Source: Pseudomonas rubra (GTDB taxonomy: Bacteria; Pseudomonadota; Gammaproteobacteria; Pseudomonadales; Pseudomonadaceae). From it: 64,000 nt of DNA. Shown piece after piece: positions 57,256-64,000 of this stretch. Position 1 is the stretch's first letter; the number at the start of each line of letters is the position of its first letter. The stretch lies in assembly GCF_028656935.1 (NCBI RefSeq), contig NZ_JAMDGZ010000022.1, positions 141,161 through 205,160 of the forward strand. The letters are read 5' to 3'. Position numbers and translations under genes: made by a program. The notes under the pieces were generated by a model. It made no database searches and had not been told where the DNA came from. It was given only the letters and a program-made list of their open reading frames with translations.

Positions 57256-58695
57256 TCAGTTCCCCTTGTTCAGGCTGGCGTGATCGCCATGCTCATGCGC
57301 GTCATCGGCGGCCGACAGCGGACGGGCCGGCGTGCGTTGCTGGCCCGGGCCACCTGGAGTGGTCTCGTCCCCTTCACCGGTCTTCGGACCTTTGCGCACC
57401 AGGCGCATCATGTAACCCAGGCCGGTACCGAACAGCGCGAAGTAGACCACCACGAACATCACCAGCGTCAGGCCGAGCTGGCCGTAACTGTGGTTGGAGA
57501 CACCATCGGCGGTGCGCATCAGTCCGTAGACCACCCAGGGTTGGCGACCGATTTCAGTGGTAAACCAGCCGGCGAGGATGGCGATCAGGCCGGACGGGCC
57601 CATCCACAGGGTCAGGTACAGGAACGGGCGCGAGCTGTAGAGCTTGTCGCTCTTGCGCAGCCACAGGCTCCAGAGGCCGACAAAGATCATCAGCATGCCT
57701 AAGCCAACCATGACCCGGAACGACCAGAACACGATGGTCGAGTTTGGCCGGTCTTCTTTCGGGAACTCCTTCATCGCCGGCACTTGCTTGTCCAGGCTGT
57801 GGGTCAGAATCAGGCTGCCCAGCGCCGGGATCTCCACCTTGAAGCGGGTGATTTCGGCCTCCATGTCGGGAATACCGAAGAGGATCAGCGGGGTCGGCTC
57901 GCCCGGCTTGTTTTCCCAGTGGCCCTCGATTGCAGCGATTTTCGCCGGCTGGTGCTTGAGGGTATTGAGGCCATGGAAGTCGCCAATCACGGCCTGCACC
58001 GGCGCCACGATCAGGGCCATCCACATGGCCATCGAGAGCATCTTGCGAATCGCCGGGTTATCACGGCCGCGCAACAGGTGCCAGGCTGCCGAAGCGCCGA
58101 CGAAGAACGCGGTCGCGACAAAGGCTGCGGTGGCCATGTGGGCCAGGCGGTAGGGGAAGGACGGGTTGAAGATCACTGCGAACCAGTCGACCGGGATCAC
58201 CACACCGTTGACGATTTCGTAGCCCTGAGGAGTCTGCATCCAGCTGTTGGAGGCGAGGATCCAGAAGGTCGAGATCAGTGTGCCGATGGCGACCATCACC
58301 GTGGCGAAGAAGTGCAGGCCACGGCCGACACGGTTCCAGCCAAAGAGCATGACACCGAGGAATCCGGCCTCGAGGAAGAAGGCAGTCAGCACTTCATACG
58401 TCAGCAGCGGCCCGGTGACGGAGCCGGCGAAGTCGGAGAACTTGCTCCAGTTGGTGCCGAACTGGTAGGCCATGACCAGGCCCGAGACCACCCCCATGCC
58501 GAAGTTGACGGCAAAGATCTTTGACCAGAAATGGTAAAGGTCACGGTAGACGCTGTTGTTGGTTTTCAGCCACAGCCCTTCGAGAACAGCCAGGTAACTC
58601 GCCAGGCCAATGGTGATGGCCGGGAACAGGATGTGAAAGGACACGGTAAACGCGAACTGAATTCGGGCGAGATCTAGAGCCTCTAATCCGAACAT
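57256..58695 (-). CDS. cioA: Cyanide-insensitive quinol oxidase subunit I
   Basis: Heme-bearing subunit that oxidises ubiquinol and reduces oxygen. The 479-residue protein starts MFGLEALDLARIQFAFTVSFH, includes the axial His near the N-terminus, and has the short quinol loop of the CIO class rather than the long E. coli CydA loop. ATG at 58695 follows GAGGAAGCACT. A perfect ANR/FNR box lies about 150 bases upstream, so expression should respond to oxygen. Confidence 0.96.
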   Translation of the reverse strand: MFGLEALDLARIQFAFTVSFHILFPAITIGLASYLAVLEGLWLKTNNSVYRDLYHFWSKIFAVNFGMGVVSGLVMAYQFGTNWSKFSDFAGSVTGPLLTYEVLTAFFLEAGFLGVMLFGWNRVGRGLHFFATVMVAIGTLISTFWILASNSWMQTPQGYEIVNGVVIPVDWFAVIFNPSFPYRLAHMATAAFVATAFFVGASAAWHLLRGRDNPAIRKMLSMAMWMALIVAPVQAVIGDFHGLNTLKHQPAKIAAIEGHWENKPGEPTPLILFGIPDMEAEITRFKVEIPALGSLILTHSLDKQVPAMKEFPKEDRPNSTIVFWSFRVMVGLGMLMIFVGLWSLWLRKSDKLYSSRPFLYLTLWMGPSGLIAILAGWFTTEIGRQPWVVYGLMRTADGVSNHSYGQLGLTLVMFVVVYFALFGTGLGYMMRLVRKGPKTGEGDETTPGGPGQQRTPARPLSAADDAHEHGDHASLNKGN

Positions 58696-59053
58696 AGTGC
58701 TTCCTCTGTCAGGTAATCCGGCGTCAGGCGGTGGCCTTGGCGCCAACTGCCCCCACGGTAGTTGAGTGCGGCAAGTTGGAATTGTTCTGTAAACATCACA
58801 TCGCAGGGAATTCGGCCGTCTGGCCATACCGTTGCAAATGAAACTATTGATCCAGATCAACGGTTGCATGAAAGGATAGTCCTGAACGGTCCTGGCGCTT
58901 GTGTGGTTGATTGCCGCGTGACCAGTTGTCTCACCCCCTTGCCACGCCCCAAAACAGTGCGCCCGCCCCGCTACAGCGGAATGCTTCGCAACCTAGTGTT
59001 ACAAAGTGGTGATAATCTGCACCGCTTCCCCTCGCCGAGGCTCTGTTTCGCCG
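58696..59053. other. Divergent intergenic region between cioA and an MFS gene
   Basis: A 358-base gap with no convincing gene. It holds the ANR/FNR box at 58847-58860. No other dyad or promoter pair stands out by eye. Confidence 0.6.
58847..58860. promoter_or_regulatory. ANR/FNR box upstream of cioAB
   Basis: TTGATCCAGATCAA is an exact match to the FNR/ANR consensus TTGAT-N4-ATCAA. In P. aeruginosa the cio operon is repressed by Anr under low oxygen. Confidence 0.85.
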
Positions 59054-60271
59054 ATGTCAGACCCAACTGCGCTGTTGCGCCATCACCGCCCTTTCCTGGC
59101 CTTCTGGCTGGCCCGGGTGTTTACCGCCAGCGGCTTCCAGATGCTCACCGTGGCGATCGGCTGGCACCTCTACCAGTTGACCGGCAGTGTCCTCGACCTG
59201 GGCCTGGTGGGGCTGGTGGAATTCGCCCCGCGGGTGCTGTTCATGCTGCACACCGGGCACGTCGCCGACCGTTATGACCGGCGTCGGGTCGCCGCCCTGT
59301 GCCAGAGCGCCCAGGCCATGATCGCCCTGGTACTGGTGGTTGCCAGCAGCTCTCACAGCGTCAGCCGCGAACTGATCTTCCTGCTGGCGTTTTTGCTTGG
59401 CAGTGCACGCTCTTTCGAGATGCCGGCGACACAGGCACTGCTGCCGAACGTGGTGCCTGCTGCGCTGTTTCCCCGCGCGGTGGCGGCATCGGCTTCAGCC
59501 ATGCAGGCAGCGACCATCGTCGCACCGGCGGTGGGTGGTTTTCTCTATGCCATTGACAGCGTCTGGGTGTATGGCCCAACGGTTGCGCTGTACTTGATTG
59601 CCTGCGCCCTTACCCTGGGCCTGGTGTCGCGTCAGCAACCGGCCATACAGGGCCGCGCCAGCCTCGAGTCGCTGCTGGCTGGCATTCGTTTTATCCGCAG
59701 CCGCCCGGACATCCTTGGTGCGGTCTCCCTGGACCTGTTCGCCGTGCTGCTGGGTGGCGCTACCGCACTGTTGCCGGTGTTTGCCAAGGACATCCTGCTG
59801 ACCGGACCCTGGGGCCTTGGCCTGTTACGCTCGGCACCGGCGGTGGGCGCCTTGTTGATGTCACTGTGGCTGGCGCACTTTCCGGTAGAGCGCAAGGTCG
59901 GCCGGGTGATGTTCACTGCGGTGGGGGTATTTGGTGTGGCGACCATCGCTTTTGGCCTGTCTACCTCGTTCTGGTTCTCCCTGGCGGTGCTGGCAGTGCT
60001 AGGCGCGGCCGATATGATCAGCATGGTGATTCGCGGCGCCTTCGTGCAACTGGAGACACCGGATGAGATGCGCGGCCGTGTGAGTGCGGTGAACGGGCTG
60101 TTCATCGGAGCGTCGAACCAGCTTGGCGAGTTCGAATCAGGGGTAACCGCGCACTGGTTCGGCACGGTGCCGGCGGTGGTGCTGGGCGGGGTCGGGACAT
60201 TGGTGGTGACCGGGGTGTGGATCAAGCTGTTCCCGACCTTGGCTGGGCGCGATCATATGCATAAGCAGTGA
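59054..60271 (+). CDS. MFS exporter, EntS-like
   Basis: A 405-residue permease with about 10 to 12 membrane helices and the MFS loop HVADRYDRRRVAALC between helices 2 and 3. The layout resembles the MFS_3/EntS group of siderophore and drug exporters, but no siderophore genes are near. The ATG at 59054 was chosen because it opens the family sequence MSDPTALLRHHRPF; the ribosome site is weak. A REP pair follows. Confidence 0.82.
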   Translation: MSDPTALLRHHRPFLAFWLARVFTASGFQMLTVAIGWHLYQLTGSVLDLGLVGLVEFAPRVLFMLHTGHVADRYDRRRVAALCQSAQAMIALVLVVASSSHSVSRELIFLLAFLLGSARSFEMPATQALLPNVVPAALFPRAVAASASAMQAATIVAPAVGGFLYAIDSVWVYGPTVALYLIACALTLGLVSRQQPAIQGRASLESLLAGIRFIRSRPDILGAVSLDLFAVLLGGATALLPVFAKDILLTGPWGLGLLRSAPAVGALLMSLWLAHFPVERKVGRVMFTAVGVFGVATIAFGLSTSFWFSLAVLAVLGAADMISMVIRGAFVQLETPDEMRGRVSAVNGLFIGASNQLGEFESGVTAHWFGTVPAVVLGGVGTLVVTGVWIKLFPTLAGRDHMHKQ

Positions 60272-60278
60272 GCGCATC

Positions 60279-60327
60279 ATCGCGGGGCAAGCCCGCTCCC
60301 ACTCTGGGAGCGGGCTTGCCCCGCGAT
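60279..60327. repeat. REP element pair (inverted)
   Basis: Inverted canonical REP arms meeting at CCCACTCTGGGAG, between the MFS gene and the convergent DJ-1 gene, eight bases after the MFS stop. Confidence 0.9.
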
Positions 60328-60329
60328 AG

Positions 60330-60878
60330 TCACACCCCCAGCTCAACCGCCACCCGCTTGCGCACCACCTTGCCTGCCACCTGCTCAACCAGTACCAAGG
60401 CGAACTCCAACGCCGCCGCCGAACCCTGCGCGGTGATGCAATTACCATCCACCACCACTGGCTGATCGACAAAAGTGCACCCGGACAACTGGTGGCTGGC
60501 ATCCGCATCACAGGTCATGCGCCGCTGGCGCAACACGCCATAGTCCTGCAGGGCCAACGGCCCCTCGCCAATCGCAGCAAAAAACTTACCGGCCCTGGCC
60601 TGGTCCTTCACTTGCTGCGCCAAGGGTTGGTGTACAGCCATGTGCTGCACACCCTTCTCGCCCCCGGGCAAGACCATCAGGTCAAACGGCTGGGCCAACA
60701 GATCAACCAGCATGCCGTCGGCAGTCAAGCGCGTGCCTCGGGCGCAGGTGAGCATGCGCCGGCCTTCGATACTGGCCACCACCACCTCTATCTCGGCACG
60801 GCGCAGTATGTCGATCAGGGTCACGCTTTGCAGGTCGTCCACGCCTTCGGCAACTACGATCAGGGCTCTGTGGGTCAT
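60330..60878 (-). CDS. DJ-1/PfpI family protein lacking the catalytic residues
   Basis: A 182-residue protein with the DJ-1 fold: start RALIVVAEGVDDLQSV, the GG turn LPGGEKGVQHM (about 70-80), and the nucleophile-elbow region FFAAIGEGPLAL. Where DJ-1 and YajL have the reactive Cys in AAIC, this protein has Gly104. The partner Glu (DJ-1 Glu18) aligns with Gln17. It is therefore unlikely to act as a glyoxalase, deglycase or protease by the usual mechanism. ATG at 60878 follows GGAGA. It is 39 bases downstream of the GNAT gene and may share its transcript. Confidence 0.82.
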   Translation of the reverse strand: MTHRALIVVAEGVDDLQSVTLIDILRRAEIEVVVASIEGRRMLTCARGTRLTADGMLVDLLAQPFDLMVLPGGEKGVQHMAVHQPLAQQVKDQARAGKFFAAIGEGPLALQDYGVLRQRRMTCDADASHQLSGCTFVDQPVVVDGNCITAQGSAAALEFALVLVEQVAGKVVRKRVAVELGV

Positions 60879-60917
60879 CAATAGCTCTCCGCCAGGGTCT
60901 TCAGAAAGTCTAGTCGC

Positions 60918-61397
60918 TCACAGCGCCAGGGTCAGTTGACACTCGTAGCCCTTGCGCGCCCGGAAGCCATCACCGCTGTCGACCCAGCCAGTGCCGCGGT
61001 AAAGCGCCAGGGCGGCGTGATTGTCAGGGTCTACCGACAACTGCAGGCAGCGCACCTCGGGCCACAAACTGCGAACCAGGTCTGGCAACGCTTGCATGCA
61101 AAATCGTCCCAGACCATGGCCCTGTCGCCGCCGATCCACCTGCAGGGCATTGATGATCGCGGCATCAATCCTGGCCCAACACGGCAGGAACGCCCCACGC
61201 TGGAGCAGCAGGAAGGCTTGCGGCACGTTCTCCACCAGCAGCGCCACACCACGTATGTCGGGGCTGTCACTACTGAACAGGGTGTACAGCGCGCAGGTCA
61301 TGTCGCCGGCATATCGCTGCTGCCCCGGCAGCAGCTGGATCTCGAGCAGTTGCTCGCGCTGGGCCGGGGTAAGGTCGCGGTGGTCGGTCAGTTGCAC
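60918..61397 (-). CDS. GNAT-family N-acetyltransferase
   Basis: A 159-residue protein with the acetyl-CoA loop RRQGHGLGRFCMQAL and the C-terminal GNAT pattern DNHAALALYRGTGWVDSGDGF. The substrate is unknown. It is divergent from the purine permease, with two palindromes between them. Confidence 0.85.
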   Translation of the reverse strand: MQLTDHRDLTPAQREQLLEIQLLPGQQRYAGDMTCALYTLFSSDSPDIRGVALLVENVPQAFLLLQRGAFLPCWARIDAAIINALQVDRRRQGHGLGRFCMQALPDLVRSLWPEVRCLQLSVDPDNHAALALYRGTGWVDSGDGFRARKGYECQLTLAL

Positions 61398-61435
61398 GGC
61401 ATGGTTATCTCGAGATGGCGGGATCGGCGCAGAAC

Positions 61436-61451
61436 CTGCAGATATCTGCAG
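61436..61451. promoter_or_regulatory. 16-bp perfect palindrome between GNAT and purine permease genes
   Basis: CTGCAGATATCTGCAG, 39 bases upstream of the GNAT gene and 155 bases before the permease. A smaller palindrome ATCTCGAGAT lies at 61407-61416. It could be the operator of a dimeric regulator for the divergent pair. Confidence 0.5.
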
Positions 61452-61605
61452 TGTATCGCGACATTAATTACCGCAGCCCGAGCATGCTGGTATGATGCGC
61501 GGCTTTTTTCCGGCCCAGGGAAAAACCACAGTCTCCCGGTACAGTCTGTGCTTTGCTAACTGGGTCGATACATTCACGGCGCCGGGAGCGCCACGGGGAG
61601 CAGGC

Positions 61606-62901
61606 ATGCTGGAAAGGCTGTTTCAACTAAAAGCACACGACACTAATGTCCGCACTGAGATTCTCGCGGGCGTGACCACCTTCCTGGCCATGGCCTACAT
61701 CCTGTTCGTCAACCCGAGCATCCTCGGCGAGACCGGCATGGACAAGGGTGCGCTGTTCGTCGCCACCTGCCTGGCAGCGGCCATCGGTTCGACCACCATG
61801 GGCCTGATCGCCAACTACCCGATTGCCCTGGCACCGGGCATGGGCCTGAACGCCTTCTTCACCTACACAGTGGTCCTGCACATGGGCCACACCTGGCAGG
61901 TGGCCCTGGGCGCGGTGTTCATCTCCGCAGTGTGCTTCTTCCTGCTGTCGATCTTTCGCATCCGTGAATGGATCGTCAACAGCATCCCGCTGCCGCTGCG
62001 CTCGGCGATTGCTGCCGGTATCGGCCTGTTCCTGGCGCTGATCGCCCTGCACAACGCGGGCATCGTCGTCGACAACAAAGCTACTTTGGTCGGCCTCGGC
62101 GACCTGAAGAAACCGGCGCCGATCCTCGCCACCCTGGGCTTTTTCCTGATCGTTGCGCTGGAGGCCATGAAGGTCCGTGGCGCGGTACTGATCGGGATCC
62201 TGGTGGTGACCGTGGCCTCGATCGCCCTGGGCGTCACCCCGTTCAATGGCGTGGTGTCGATGCCGCCGTCGCTGGCACCGACCTTCCTGCAACTGGACAT
62301 CAAGGGCGCCCTGGACGTTGGCCTGATCAGCGTGATCTTCGCCTTCCTGTTCGTTGACCTGTTCGACAACTCCGGTACCCTGATCGGTGTCGCCAAGCGT
62401 GCCGGGCTGATGCGCAAGGACGGCCACATGCCAAAAATGGGCCGCGCGCTGATCGCTGACAGCACCGCCGCCATGGCCGGCTCCCTGCTGGGCACCTCGA
62501 CCACCACCAGCTACATCGAGTCGGCTGCCGGTGTCAGCGCCGGTGGCCGCACCGGCCTGACCGCCATCGTCGTGGCCATCCTGTTCCTGTTGGCGCTGTT
62601 CTTCGCCCCGCTGGCCGGTAGCGTGCCAGCGTTCGCCACGGCCCCTGCGCTGTTGTTCGTCGCCGTGTTGATGGCTTCGGGCCTGGCTGAAATAAACTGG
62701 GACGACATTACCGAAGCCGCACCGGTGGTTGTCACCGCTCTGGCCATGCCGCTGACCTACTCGATCGCCAACGGCATCGCCTTCGGTTTCATTGCCTGGA
62801 CTGCGATCAAGCTGCTCTCCGGCCGTGCCCGTGACCTCAACGCGGCGCTGGTGATCCTCTCGATCCTGTTCGTCATCAAGCTGGGCTGGTTCAACGCATG
62901 A
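61606..62901 (+). CDS. NCS2 purine permease (AzgA/GhxP type, adenine-guanine-hypoxanthine)
   Basis: A 431-residue permease of the AzgA-like NCS2 subfamily. It starts [20 protein letters not shown] and contains the family blocks [31 protein letters not shown] and [17 protein letters not shown]. This type takes up adenine, guanine or hypoxanthine with protons; the precise substrate is not readable. ATG 61606 follows GGGGAG. It overlaps trmA by 4 bases. Confidence 0.92.
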   Translation: MLERLFQLKAHDTNVRTEILAGVTTFLAMAYILFVNPSILGETGMDKGALFVATCLAAAIGSTTMGLIANYPIALAPGMGLNAFFTYTVVLHMGHTWQVALGAVFISAVCFFLLSIFRIREWIVNSIPLPLRSAIAAGIGLFLALIALHNAGIVVDNKATLVGLGDLKKPAPILATLGFFLIVALEAMKVRGAVLIGILVVTVASIALGVTPFNGVVSMPPSLAPTFLQLDIKGALDVGLISVIFAFLFVDLFDNSGTLIGVAKRAGLMRKDGHMPKMGRALIADSTAAMAGSLLGTSTTTSYIESAAGVSAGGRTGLTAIVVAILFLLALFFAPLAGSVPAFATAPALLFVAVLMASGLAEINWDDITEAAPVVVTALAMPLTYSIANGIAFGFIAWTAIKLLSGRARDLNAALVILSILFVIKLGWFNA

Positions 62902-63983
62902 GTGCTGTCTTAGACCCTTCGACCTACACCCAACAGCTCGACGCCAAGGTCGCCCGCCTGCGCGAGCTGCTGGCACCGTTTGCGGCACCCGAGCCTGCGG
63001 TATTCGACTCGCCGCGCGAGCACTATCGCCTGCGCGCCGAGTTCCGCCTGTGGCGCGAGAACGAGCAGCGCTTCTATGCGATGTTCGCCCCGGGCGAGAA
63101 GTACACGCCGATCCTGATTGAAGACTTCCCGATTGCCAGCCTGCAGATCAACGACCTGATGCCGCGGCTCAAGGCCGCCTGGCAGGCCAGTTCGGCACTG
63201 AGCTTCAAGCTGTTCCAGGTGGAGTTCCTCACCACCCTGGCGGGTGATGCGATGATTACCCTGTGCTATCACCGCCCACTGGACGAGCACTGGCAAGCCG
63301 CCGCGCAGCAACTGGCCAGCGACCTGGGCGTGAGTATCATCGGCCGCTCCAAGGGCAAACGCGTGGTCATCGGTCGCGATTACGCGGTCGAAGAACTGCA
63401 GGTTGCCGGGCGCACCTTCCGCTATCGCCAGCCCGAAGGCGCCTTCACCCAGCCCAACGGCGCGGTCAACCAGAAGATGCTCAACTGGGCCTATGAGGCC
63501 CTCGGCGAGCGCCAGGACGACCTGCTCGAGTTGTACTGCGGCAACGGCAACTTCACCCTGCCCCTGGCCACCCGGGTACGCAAGGTGCTGGCCACCGAGA
63601 TCAGCAAGACCTCGGTGAATGCTGCCCTGCACAACCTCGACGACAACGCTGTGGATAATGTGCGCCTGGTGCGCCTGTCGGCTGAAGAGCTGACCGAGGC
63701 CCTCAACGAGGTCCGCCCGTTCCGCCGCCTGGAAGGCATTGACCTGAAGAGCTACCAGTTCGGCAGCGTGTTCGTCGACCCGCCACGCGCCGGCATGGAC
63801 CCGGACACCTGCGAACTGACCCGGCGCTTCGACAATATCCTGTACATCTCCTGCAACCCGGAAACCCTGGCGGCCAACATCGCCCAGCTGAGCGACACAC
63901 ATCGCATCGAACGGTGTGCGTTGTTCGACCAGTTTCCGTATACCCATCACATGGAGAGTGGGGTGTTGCTGGTTCGGCGGTGA
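62898..63983 (+). CDS. trmA: tRNA (uracil-54-C5)-methyltransferase TrmA
   Basis: SAM-dependent enzyme making m5U54 (T54) in tRNA. The 361-residue length is that of E. coli TrmA. The SAM site [14 protein letters not shown] and the catalytic-Cys motif [10 protein letters not shown] are present, and the substrate-binding FRLW segment is near the N-terminus. The ATG overlaps the permease stop (ATGA), so it is translationally coupled. Confidence 0.97.
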   Translation: MSAVLDPSTYTQQLDAKVARLRELLAPFAAPEPAVFDSPREHYRLRAEFRLWRENEQRFYAMFAPGEKYTPILIEDFPIASLQINDLMPRLKAAWQASSALSFKLFQVEFLTTLAGDAMITLCYHRPLDEHWQAAAQQLASDLGVSIIGRSKGKRVVIGRDYAVEELQVAGRTFRYRQPEGAFTQPNGAVNQKMLNWAYEALGERQDDLLELYCGNGNFTLPLATRVRKVLATEISKTSVNAALHNLDDNAVDNVRLVRLSAEELTEALNEVRPFRRLEGIDLKSYQFGSVFVDPPRAGMDPDTCELTRRFDNILYISCNPETLAANIAQLSDTHRIERCALFDQFPYTHHMESGVLLVRR

Positions 63984-63987
63984 AGCT

Positions 63988-64000
63988 ATCGCGGGGCAAG
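63988..64000 (+). repeat. Start of a REP unit cut by the window end
   Basis: ATCGCGGGGCAAG, the first 13 bases of the canonical REP arm, five bases after the trmA stop. Confidence 0.75.

Noticed and set aside
61452..61605. Purine riboswitch in front of the purine permease
   Set aside because: No purine-aptamer core or conserved junction could be recognised, and such riboswitches are not expected in pseudomonads.

Overview
The window is GC-rich chromosomal DNA of a Pseudomonas, most likely from the putida/fluorescens side of the genus. Supporting signs are the codon use, the REP elements built on GCGGGGCAAGCCCGCTCC, and a gene order close to the P. aeruginosa PAO1 blocks I remember (proB-obg-rpmA-rplU-ispB; fklB to the Lon-like protease; gdhA-ettA-morA-glyA; cstA-mapZ; radA-mscL-fpr). 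It also has the P. putida-type fpr-ppoR-rlmG-cio order. I found no rRNA or tRNA gene, CRISPR array, insertion sequence or phage.

Left part (1-30 kb, mostly core). A gene tail cut by the window edge is followed by carbonic anhydrase, rimI and a cryptic DNA polymerase III psi subunit (holD). Next is a three-gene MksFEB condensin operon with no MksG nuclease beside it. Then come creA, proB, obgE, rpmA/rplU and ispB, and a run of small genes that includes an 82-residue protein behind a strong Fur box. The stretch ends with an FKBP isomerase, a Lon-like protease with an intact Ser-Lys dyad but an altered P-loop, an outer-membrane DUF4105 protein, gdhA, ettA, the c-di-GMP regulator morA and a serine hydroxymethyltransferase.

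Middle part (30-51 kb, mixed). Behind glyA lies an unknown gene and then an A+T-richer two-gene cassette: an alpha-oxoamine synthase interrupted by a one-base frameshift in a T6 run, translationally coupled to an MFS exporter. A YjiA GTPase, YjiX, CstA and the PilZ protein MapZ follow. Between mapZ and radA, which I recall as neighbours in PAO1, sit about 13.5 kb of accessory genes: an NCS2 nucleobase permease, a Fic protein with an unusual active-site Asn, and a complete heme-acquisition locus (hasI-hasS-unknown-hasR-hasA-hasD-hasE-hasF). In that locus heme-loaded HasR signals through HasS to HasI, HasDEF exports the hemophore HasA, and Fur boxes lie ahead of hasI and hasR.

Right part (51-64 kb). 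This holds radA, mscL, ferredoxin-NADP reductase, the LuxR solo ppoR, rlmG, and the cyanide-insensitive oxidase operon (cioA-cioB plus a 51-residue DUF2474 gene) with a perfect ANR/FNR box upstream. An MFS exporter, a DJ-1 family protein that has lost its catalytic residues, a GNAT acetyltransferase, a purine permease and trmA complete the window.

The best candidates for something undescribed are the oxoamine synthase/MFS cassette, the unknown secreted protein inside the has locus, the Fic variant with its upstream repeats, and the DJ-1 pseudoenzyme.
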